Part shown: piece after piece, positions 55,930-64,000 of the stretch | How the letters are laid out: every line of letters begins with the position of its first letter | Position numbering within the stretch: position 1 is the first letter of the stretch | Assembly: GCA_964017235.1 (NCBI GenBank) | Contig: OZ024930.1 | Coordinates: 26,478,614 to 26,542,613 of the forward strand | Direction: 5' to 3' | From: Sabellastarte sp. h YS-2021 | Lineage: Eukaryota > Annelida > Polychaeta > Sabellida > Sabellidae | DNA length: 64,000 nucleotides | Notes under the pieces: model-generated | Told to the model about the DNA's origin: nothing | The model's input: the letters and a program-made list of their open reading frames with translations, nothing else | Databases searched by the model: none | Position numbers and translations under genes: made by a program

Positions 55930-57740
55930 CAGAGTCTTCATACCAAAAATGCAGTGGGGGATGTAGGTGTGCAAGGTCATGGTGTGACCTTAATTTGACC
56001 TTGCCGTAGTGACCTTTGACCTTTAAAAATTTGTCTGGGCTATATCTCAGAAACAGTAAGGTGAAGGAAGTTTATACCTGGCATTGGCATTGGTTGGGGG
56101 TGTAGGTGTGCAACATCATGGTGTGACCTTGATTTGACCTTTTACCTTGCCATAGTGACCTTGAGTTAGAAAATCTTGACCATCCTATATCTCAGAAACC
56201 GTACAAGTAGGAAGTTGATTCATGATAGGGACATTGGTTGGGGGATGTAAGTGTGCATCATCATTGTGCGACCTTGATTTGACATTTGACCTTGCCATAG
56301 TGACCTTGAGTTTTAAAATCTTGTCTGTCCTATATCTCAAACCATATGGTGTATGGAACTGATATTTGGTAGGGACATTGGTTGATTGCAACGTATAGGT
56401 GTACAATGTTATAAAATCACCTTAATTTGAACTTTGACCTTTCTGTAGAGACCTTTAATATTTTGTCCGGACTTTTTCTTGGAAATCGTAAGGTGTAAGA
56501 AGTTGATACGTAGTGGGGACATTGGTTAAGGAGTGTAGGTGTCAAACATCATGGTGTGATCTTGAATTGACCTTTGACCTTGCTGTAGTGACCTTGAGAT
56601 CTAAAATCTTGTCTTCACTATATCTCAGAATCTGTAAGGTGTAGAAGGTTGATATTTGGTATGGGCATTGGTTAGGGGCTGTAGGTATGCAATGTCATGG
56701 TGTAACCTTGATTTGACCTTTGACCTTGCTGTAGTGACCTTGACCTTTAAACTCTTGTATGGGCTGTATCAGGCAAACCGTAAGTTGTTGAAAGTTGATA
56801 CTTGATAGAGACATTGGTTAGAGGATGTAGGTGTGACCTTGATTTGACCTTTGACATTGCCATAGTGACCTTGACCTTTATAATTTTGTCTGGGCCAAAA
56901 CTCTCAGAAACTGTATTGTGCAGGAAATTGATTTTTGGATGTGTCATTGGTTGGAGAGTGTAGGTATGCTAAACCATGTTGTAACTTTTAACTTTGGCTC
57001 TGCCAAAGTGTGGTTACCTGCAATATTTAAGACATATTTATCTTGTCATAAAGGTGTATGGATTGCTGTAATTGTATCCCCGAAAATCGGGGCTATTATG
57101 GATCATGCCCAGTCATCGTCCGCGTCTGTGTACACATCTGCAGAGATTTCTTATATTCAATGTACAAGCCACATTTTGTTGGGCATTTATTTTAAACTTT
57201 GCAAGTGGCTGTCTGTGGCAGAGATCTGGCCACCCCATTCTTTTGGTAGCCCAGGAGTTGAAATTATCCTCTGGGGGGGGGGGGGGTCAAAAACGTGCAA
57301 AATTTTGGCTAGTATTTGTGTTCAAGCTAAAGGACACAGTTTCTTTCAGATTTATTTTATATTTGGTACATGAATTGGTGGGTATGATGTCTCACCACCC
57401 TATCATTTTTGTAGGCCTTTATATATACTTTTACTTAATTGTGCTATTTCCATTGACAACTCATAAATCTTACAGCTTCATAATCTTTAGTTTACTGATT
57501 AATGCTGTCATCTTCATATTGAATTGTCTTGTGTTTTAGTATTTTAAACAAACATTTTCTCTCATTTCAATATTATTTTCACTACTTAACATCATTTTGA
57601 TCTTCATATAATTAAGACTGTTTGCTCTGAAAGCCTCCTGATCTTTTTCAGTTTCACTTCTTCTATATCTCATGGTGTTAAAAATTATTTCTCGGGGCTG
57701 TTGGGTACGGGCGATCTCCAATGCTATTTTTCCATATTTT
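55930..57740 (+). repeat. TGACC-array dispersed element (copy 4, longest)
   Basis: Seven or so ~145-bp units to about 57000 (GACCTTGATTTGACCTTTGA, CTATATCTCAGAAACCGTA, GTAGGGACATTGGTTGGGGG), then a unique segment with a G run (about 57273) and the shared 3' flank (57420-57735: CAGCTTCATAATCTTTAGTT, CGATCTCCAATGCTATTTTT). Open frames here are repeat artefacts. Confidence 0.85.
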
Positions 57741-59720
57741 TAATCCAGAGTCCATAGTTATGTGTCTAGAATTTAGACTATTAATTATTTATTTTTTTAT
57801 GTTTTTTTAAGTTTCATTAAGATGATTGTAAGTTTGTGTTTTAATTCATAAAGCTGTTGTACAGTTAAACCTCTCTTGAGGCAATCTTTGTAAATAAGAA
57901 ATAAATATCAGTAGCCCTGTTATCTGGAAATTCTGGTTAAGTTACACCATTCCTGTGGTCTCTGGAGATTTTATGTATGAATAATATTGTTTTACAACAG
58001 GTTTCTACATTTTTTGCAATGAAATTTGTTGTGTGTAGACAAGTCTGTTACTGAATATTTCCCTAATAATAAAGCTTAGATGTGAGAATCAATTCATAAA
58101 ATCAGGAATACACACCTGTGTGTCAATGAAATAATGGTCATTGTACTTATGTAAATCTTGCCCTGAAAAGCCCATAGATATATTTCTTTTGATAGATTGA
58201 AAAATATGAACATAAAGAGAAATGTAAGAAAAGCAAATACATAGCCCTAGATTTGGTGGAGGAGCAAATACAATAGATAAAAACCTCGGAGATCTTAGCA
58301 CAAAATTCCATTCAAGTTACAGGTAGTAAACATCGGAAACGGTCGTCTTTCTCTTGAAGTAAGATCCTAGGTGTCATATTAACAACCACACAGATGTGAA
58401 TATTTGATTAATGTATACTTAAGAGAATTACCGTAATTTCTATCCAAAATGCCTCCTCTCTAATTATGCCCCCAAATGTATTCAGTAGAGCAAAGACCAT
58501 CTTTTGAAGTAGCTGTACGAAATTAAGATTAGGTAGTAAAATAACTTACACTGTTAAAATTGTCAGTCATGTCTGTTATCTGTTGCACCAACAAGAAGTA
58601 AGTTCAAAATATACTAGTGATAAACAGACAAGTAATTGTTAACATATTAAGGTAGTTGTTTAATTTTTGTGAAAAGTCTTAACCAGTGCTTTTTGTAGTT
58701 ATAAACACCTGACTTTTGCCAAAAAAATGTGTAGCTGCTAGATGTAAATTACAAACTTTCAGTGTGTGAATATCTGTTGCACAGTGCTCAAAATTTCCCA
58801 CCGAGGAGAGCAAACCTGTTTTGCTTTGAATTCAAATATTCTTATAAATTTGTTGTAAGAATTTGTCTCCGTTGATCTTATGTGTAAAGGAATTTCTGTC
58901 AGTTTTGCTTTAATTGTTTTTGCTTAAATTTTAAGGGAGTATATACGAGTGGCGAATTTTAGATGTTACAGCCAGTTTTATCATTCTTGTTCAATAGTCA
59001 CATTTAGTCTGGCAATGAAATTATTACTAGGTGTTGGGACTCTTTAGAAACGGAAAACAATTGGGCGACAAAGGTCCAAGGGACGAATTACACATATGTG
59101 GGTTACCGTTAAACATGAAGTATTTCATTTCAAGTAAAAATTAAGGTAGTAACAAAAATAGTTGTGGAGTCATTTGATAGATGAAATAAATGATAAATAC
59201 ATTTTTGAGATTTAAAATTACACTTTAAAATTTTTGTTATTTTCCATGAACAAACTAAGAGATGTAACATAAAACTTAGTAACTCTATATTCAGTTACAT
59301 TCTATGCTGATTTTGACTTGCACATGTATTTCATGTTTCTTCTCTCAGGTTTATGCGTGTAAGGATGTCTGAGTGAACATGTGTACATAATGCCACAGAT
59401 GAGGTGTATTTGTAGATTCTATAGACTTAAGGACAGTTTTCTAAAAGAAATGGCATCAGGTTACCTCCGTATTTCTGCTTAATTAAATGGCACTATTGAC
59501 AAGACTTTAATCATATCAAATAATCAGGGTGGCAGCATTGCTAATTTTTTGTCCACTGTGTTATATTTGGTACTGAATGATAAAGCCTTTTGCAGTAACA
59601 TCAGTGTCAGTTCTGCTCGTGTTACAATAACTGTGCTATCTTTTTACACAAAAACGCATGGAGAACATGAAACTCAGACAAACCCCAAATATATTTTATA
59701 TTGTAATATCAATGAATCCT
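57741..59720 (+). other. intron or 3' flank, nothing recognised
   Basis: AT-rich; no repeat or gene recognised. Confidence 0.5.
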
Positions 59721-59721
59721 T

Positions 59722-59940
59722 CTGCCACTTTAAGGCCTAGTGGGTAACACACTTGCCTTGGAACTATGAGGACCTGGGATTAATCCCAGATACAGGCAGA
59801 TACCAGAGTGGATCAAATGACCACTTAAAATGGCGGTCTTTGTTATTGGCTCCTATCCCCAGTAACAGACTAAAGAACCTCAGAGATATTAATAAATACT
59901 TATCCCCAGACTCTGTCTCAGGAGAACTAGTCAGTAACTA
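59722..59940 (+). repeat. tRNA-derived SINE (family A), head and partial body
   Basis: A box TAAGGCCTAGTGGGTAACAC, B box GGGATTAATCCC (diverged), then the body with GGCTCCTATCCCCAGTAACA. Same family as the minus-strand copy at 27.3-27.6 kb; the tail is missing. Confidence 0.72.
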
Positions 59941-59945
59941 GAGGT

Positions 59946-61289
59946 TGGCCAATACTGGTGTGGTTAGGATAGGTCATTATCTTGCCCAAAGTTTAATTAC
60001 CTCTTACTTTGTGAGGCCCTACCAACACAAAACTTCCAGAAAGATGCGCTCATTGATTTCTTTATGGTTTAGGGGCAATCACAAACACTGCCAGACACAG
60101 TGAATACACCCCAAAGCATAACCAGCTTCTCAGAGGTAACAACAGGGAAAGGTGAAAAATGAGTTAAAAATTGAAAAAAAAATCAGATTATAGGTCAGAT
60201 AATACACTCTCCACAGTACTAATATTGCATTCAGGCAGTTTGGCAGAAACCTATCATTTCTCTATCCTCATTCCCATCACATTTAAACTGTAATCAGCTT
60301 CTGATAATGTGATTAAACCTCAATTATTGGACCTTATTAGGAGAACAAGATTTTGATCGAGTAACAGAAGAGTCGTAACATAGAACAAGTATTTTTTTAT
60401 ATAAAACAACAGGGAAATACAAATAATTTAAAACAATGGAAATGAGGTCTTAAAATCAAATACATATATTCATGTAACAGAATGTCAGATATGATAGAGA
60501 TTCTGCTGTAATACCGGGCATTTTATCAATGTTGTCGGCAGTTTGCAGTAATGCTGCCAACAGACAAACAGAGAAATATATGTAAGGGAAACATAACCTC
60601 ACACAGAGAGTAATTATTTCCAATATGATCCCGCTGTATTTAGAATCTAATCTTAAAAACTGCTTTGCAGGCACAATATCTTCCCCCCACAGGAAAAATG
60701 CCTACCTGACCAAAATATGGTCTAAAAGCGATAGTGAAGGGATTTTCTAGCACAGTAACCCAGGGTTTTAGGGGTGGACAAGGGGAAGGAAATGTATCAC
60801 ACAATCACAAAAGGAATGCGCTGATTGTGACACTCCATCACTGGACCCTTATGGGTTTGTGTTAGTTTTACTCAGTTTGCAGCGGTTTTAGTGATCTCTG
60901 AAAATGGATCTAATGTTTCTGACAACTTACTGGTTACAAACTGTTGCATTTCCAAATTTGGGGGCGGTAAGTTTTTCAGACTAAAGTAATGAAGCAAATG
61001 TCAAAGAAAATTTGGTAGGAATAAATTTAAGTAATTTAATGTCAGTTTCAGTGTATTATTAAGGTCATATACTGCCTGGTGCCATATCATGGCACAAACC
61101 TCATCTCGGCACAGAATGAAAGATGAAATATTTAATCATGGTCATTCTATATCGCCCAAACTCGATTCTAACAGGTTTATTTTCTTGACTTTATGTCAGT
61201 AAGATACTTTCATACCATGCCCATGTGTCAATGCATATTTTAATAAAAATAAATCCATGAAGTTACATTTAAAACAAGCAAAAATAAGG
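59946..61289 (+). other. no gene recognised
   Basis: AT-rich, possibly still FBXO7 intron. No motif-bearing open frame. Confidence 0.45.
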
Positions 61290-61574
61290 TTTTTATTGCG
61301 CTACAATAGCTTACCATGTGGGACTGATTGCTGTTCTCGGATGGCTGCGAGGCCCAGCCAATGTCTAAGAAAAACAAACATCTATAGTTGGCTGTAGCTT
61401 CAGGTAGTCATCACGTGATCAACCCCATTTGTCTTCTCCTTTTTCGTTGGCCGCCGCCATATTGGAATCTCTTTTTTCTACCATATCTCAGTTCTTTTTG
61501 CTTGTTGGATGTCTATATTCAGCCATTTTGTTTTTTAATCATTAAAGCACATTTTACATAAATTTCTTTTCATT

Positions 61575-61838
61575 CTAGTCGCGTCGATGACGCCTCGGGT
61601 CAACATCTTAGTCCTGTCGAGGAACCCTCGAGGTTGCCCTCGGCTAAACCTAAGAGATCGTCTCACAGTATGATGTGGTCCTGAGCTCTGCCTCGGACCA
61701 CTACTCTGATCAATCTGAGGATCCTCGGCCTGTTCCTAGCAGAGCCAAGAAAAATACTGATAAGACAAAACACAAATCTAGGTCCAGATATTTACCTTCT
61801 TCAGTGAACTCGTTTACGTTGTCCCCGAGTTGTTAAGG
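61575..61838 (+). pseudogene. gag-like fragment of the third DIRS-like element (left part)
   Basis: Frames read SRVDDASGQHLSPVEEPSRL and, after a frame change, SASDHYSDQSEDPRPVPSRA then KKNTDKTKHKSRS, a Ser/Asp/Lys-rich composition like the linker of DIRS copy 2 gag. A Cys/His cluster is not visible upstream. Confidence 0.45.
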
Positions 61839-62125
61839 ATGCCTGATTGTAGATGCGGATGAAAGAAAACAAGGGCGACTACATTCCGGGGACGAAACGA
61901 CGAATATTCCTGTACTTTTATATAATTAAAATAAGAAAACTTGCGAATTTCTTCAAATTTGCAAATTCCTTTAATATCGCCCACTGCTAATCGCGAGTAA
62001 AAAGCTCGCGAGAACTAACCGCAAGATCTCATACAATCGGGTTCATTATAAACCCGGACTTCCGGAAGGGCGGTCGGACCAGTGCGGTAGGGCGGTAGAA
62101 TTGGGCGGTGGGTAGCAGTTGTACT

Positions 62126-62163
62126 TGGACCAGTATCTGTTTTCTGATTGGCTGGGCGGTGAG
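62126..62163. repeat. direct repeat with CCAAT/GC-box (left copy)
   Basis: TGGACCAGTATCTGTTTTCT followed by GATTGGCTGGGCGGTGAGT. A near-identical copy is at 62700-62737. Together they bracket the 30-bp minisatellite and carry the GC-box/CCAAT pair in the opposite orientation. Confidence 0.8.
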
Positions 62164-62250
62164 TAGGGAGGAGGAGCAGCTGGAATGAAGTCAAGGAAGA
62201 CATTCTGTATGACTTCCTTCAATTGAAGATGGAACAGTATGCCCCTTTCA

Positions 62251-62551
62251 GAAGAAGTCACCGCCCCAGTCAATCAAAGAGTCTAAGTCACCGCCCCAGC
62301 CCATCAAGGAGAAGAGGTCACAGCCCCAGCCCATCAAGGAGAAGAGGTCACCGCCCCAGACAATCAAAGAGACTAAGTCACCGCCCCAGCCAATCAAGGA
62401 GAAGAGGTCACCGCCCCAGCCAATCAAAGAGACTAAATCACCGCCCCAGCCCATCAAGAAGAGGTCACCGCCCCAGCCAATCAAAGAGAAGAGGTCACCG
62501 CCCCAGCCTATCAAAGATACTAGGTCACCGCCCCAACCCCCTCAAGGTTAA
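62251..62551 (+). repeat. 30-bp minisatellite, ten units, GC-box plus CCAAT-like
   Basis: Units of the type AGGTCACCGCCCCAGCCAAT + CAAAGAGACT, one of them 27 bp. Nine of ten keep CCGCCCC (GC box) and three keep an exact CCAATCA. The length of 30 keeps frames open on both strands: + strand decapeptides RGHRPSQSKR, minus strand IGWGGDLFSL. Such frames are expected from any stop-free 3n repeat. Confidence 0.9.
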
Positions 62552-62699
62552 GAGGTACCAGCATTTGATATTTTATTTGTTTTATACTGCCTGAAGAGTT
62601 CAACAGGTGCAGTGACAGTAAAATATTGCTGGATTATATATTTGTAAAATATTGTTAGAAACCCCATCGTAGCCTCACGTTTTTGTCACTCTGTGGGTG

Positions 62700-62737
62700 T
62701 GGACCAGCATCTGTTCTCTGATTGGCTGGGCGGTAAG
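62700..62737. repeat. direct repeat with CCAAT/GC-box (right copy)
   Basis: TGGACCAGCATCTGTTCTCT then GATTGGCTGGGCGGTAAGT; it matches 62126-62163 with three or so substitutions, and lies about 250 bp before the hAT-derived ATG, a promoter-like position. Confidence 0.8.
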
Positions 62738-62984
62738 TTGGGCGGTGGTAAGGGTGGTCCGGAAATTGGTCCGTTTCCGGGTCCGGTTCCGACTTTTATA
62801 AAGTACCGTACAATCGCGAGATCTCATTCCTCTCTGTTTTACCGCGATTTTATGCTAGTTTGACACAGTGATATACCTGAACCATACATTTGTCTGCGTG
62901 AACCATACATTTTACCTCGTTAATCATACATTTTCCAGTGTAAAACATAGCTTTTTCTCTACAGTCTGCTGCAATACTGTAATT

Positions 62985-63631
62985 ATGTCAGAATCACCAG
63001 CTCTCAAGAAAAAAAAATTAGACATTATAACCCATCTTTGTTGCATGATTCAACTTTTAAATCCTGGTTATTTGTTGGAAATCAATCACAGGGTGGAGCT
63101 GAGGCCAGTGCTTCTGCTTGTAGTTCAGATCCAAAAATGTTTAGTTCTGTATGTCAAAAAGCAGGGAAAAGCAACATTTTTACCCAGGGTTGCCAAGATT
63201 ATCAAAGGAGTGCACTGCTTCGTCATATAGCCTCCTCAAGCCACCAAGATGGCCTTAAAATTCTTAAAGGAAGGGAGGAATTTCAAAAGGCCAAAGCTAG
63301 TCAGGTGCTTAAAACCTCAGATGCACTAGAAAGCCAGTTGAAAACTGCTTATTTCATTGCACAAAATCATTTGCCCCTGACAATTTTTCCTGAACTAATT
63401 GGTCTAGTTGTTGTTTTTGCAGAGCTAGCTTTGGTAGTGCCTCTGAACTCTGCATCTTGTGAGCGGGGGTTGTCTGCCCAAAACAAAATCAAGTCCAAAA
63501 GCAGAAATAGGTTGAGAGATGAACAAGTGGACAGGCTAATGAAAATAACAATAAATGGCCCACACTATGCAGAGTACGATTACACTGCAGCCAAGAACAA
63601 TTTTCGGGCCATGAAAGACAGGATTCAGTGA
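62985..63631 (+). pseudogene. short hAT transposase-derived ORF lacking the catalytic core
   Basis: The ATG at 62985 begins MSESPALKKKK in one frame; the main frame (63038-63631) gives HDSTFKSWLFVG, a zinc-finger-like stretch (VCQKAGKSNIFTQGC..RHIASSSH) and a hAT C-terminal dimerisation motif (VVPLNSASCERGLSAQNKIK). The two frames join if one A is added to the A9 run at 63009-63017. The DDE catalytic region normally between these ends is missing; the likely junction is near PELIGL/VVVFAEL. It resembles ZNF862-like hAT proteins. It is either an internally deleted transposon or a domesticated fragment. Confidence 0.7.
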
Positions 63632-63691
63632 ACTTACATTGTTTTAGCCAGTTTTAGCTAGTTACAAAGTGTTGAAATTGACATTTAACAT

Positions 63692-63740
63692 TGAAATTGG
63701 TTTAAGTAATTTACGTGAAATTGGTTTAAGTAATTTACGT
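63692..63740 (+). repeat. 25-bp tandem duplication
   Basis: GAAATTGGTTTAAGTAATTT followed by ACGT is present twice in a row just after the hAT-derived ORF. Confidence 0.85.
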
Positions 63741-63825
63741 TCGAGGAATTGAATAAAATATTGGGACTCCAAAAATGAAACATAGGACTCAAGTCTATTG
63801 AGTCCCAGGGAGTTAACTTTACCAC

Positions 63826-64000
63826 TTCCGAGTGAGCACGCTGACTTCTTCTTCAGAGGAGGATCAGTCCTCTGAACTCAGAAAATAGGTCTCCTAAGCC
63901 TTCTAGGAAGACTTACCCTGATCAAGATCATCCTCAACATGACCCAGACCCTCCTTACTACAGGGAAGTAGCTTTGTCTGGCATCTCCTCTCAGTATGCA
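63826..64000 (+). pseudogene. gag-like fragment of the third DIRS-like element (right part, cut by window end)
   Basis: Reads LTSSSEEDQSSELRK, stop, then in another frame SPKPSRKTYPDQDHPQ and DPPYYREVALSGISSQYA. The last segment resembles SYRETMSGIRSFMGW of the copy 2 gag in residue order and in its position after an acidic Ser-rich patch. Confidence 0.5.

Larger units (their letters stand above)
61290..64000 (+). mobile_element. third DIRS-like element, interrupted, runs off the window
   Basis: TTTTTATTGCG at 61290 followed by ACAATAGCTTA matches the left end of DIRS copy 2 but lacks the ~20 bp between these blocks. Gag-like coding remnants follow at 61575-61860 and 63826-64000. The middle (about 61860-63800) is unrelated and holds the GC-box/CCAAT minisatellite and a hAT-derived ORF, so it appears to be an insertion. 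Confidence 0.55.

Noticed and set aside
62223-62594. Arg/Ser-rich repeat protein (decapeptide RGHRPSQSKR)
   Set aside because: It is a translation of the 30-bp minisatellite; the opposite strand is open too, and no conserved flanking domain is present.

Overview
This is animal genomic DNA. A multi-exon gene is split by phase-compatible GT-AG introns, there are no bacterial operons, and most of the rest is interspersed repeats. The repeat types (DIRS-like tyrosine-recombinase retrotransposons, tRNA-derived SINEs, arrays rich in TGACCTTTGACCT, GCACTC..GAGTGC-ended elements) look to me like a lophotrochozoan, most likely a mollusc. That assignment is by recognition only, not by a search.

Host gene. 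The + strand carries the middle and most of the 3' half of an F-box only protein 7 (FBXO7) orthologue. Nine exons are visible: 1-227, 766-922, 10416-10563, 11326-11394, 14081-14160, 15198-15238, 16637-16760, 45887-45933 and 54880-55048. They encode the linker, the FP (FBXO7/PI31) domain, the F-box and the start of the proline-rich tail. The N-terminal ubiquitin-like domain lies before the window and the C-terminus after it. One small exon between 11394 and 14081 is needed by phase but was not found. No other intact host gene was recognised.

Mobile DNA by region. 2.0-3.0 kb: a TGACC-array element. 3.7-9.9 kb: DIRS copy 1, lacking gag, carrying an ACCGGT-rich repeat and a nested hAT MITE, with its right end lost. 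11.6-13.2 kb: a TGACC-array element with hairpin end. 13.9-24.6 kb: SINEs, LINE tails, tandem repeats and a hAT MITE. 25.5-26.1 kb: diverged satellite monomers. 26.4-27.3 and 34.6-36.3 kb: two copies of an inverted-end element with an internal array. 28.6-33.3 kb: a 169-bp satellite, about 24 monomers, partly a five-monomer higher-order repeat, inside what looks like a transposon. 38.0-38.7 kb: a minisatellite. 38.9-44.9 kb: DIRS copy 2 with gag, RT/RNase H/methyltransferase-like and tyrosine recombinase, all broken. 44.85-45.19 kb: a 340-bp fold-back DIRS derivative with perfect 61-bp arms. 46.1-46.7 and 55.9-57.7 kb: more TGACC arrays. 61.3-64.0 kb: a third DIRS-like element with gag remnants, split by a segment holding a 30-bp GC-box/CCAAT minisatellite and a short hAT-derived ORF.

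The main novelties are the repeats: several families share a design of hairpin left end, single right arm and internal tandem array, and two arrays spread strong transcription-factor-like motifs (palindromic YY1-like sites and perfect DR1 nuclear-receptor sites) through the introns of one gene.
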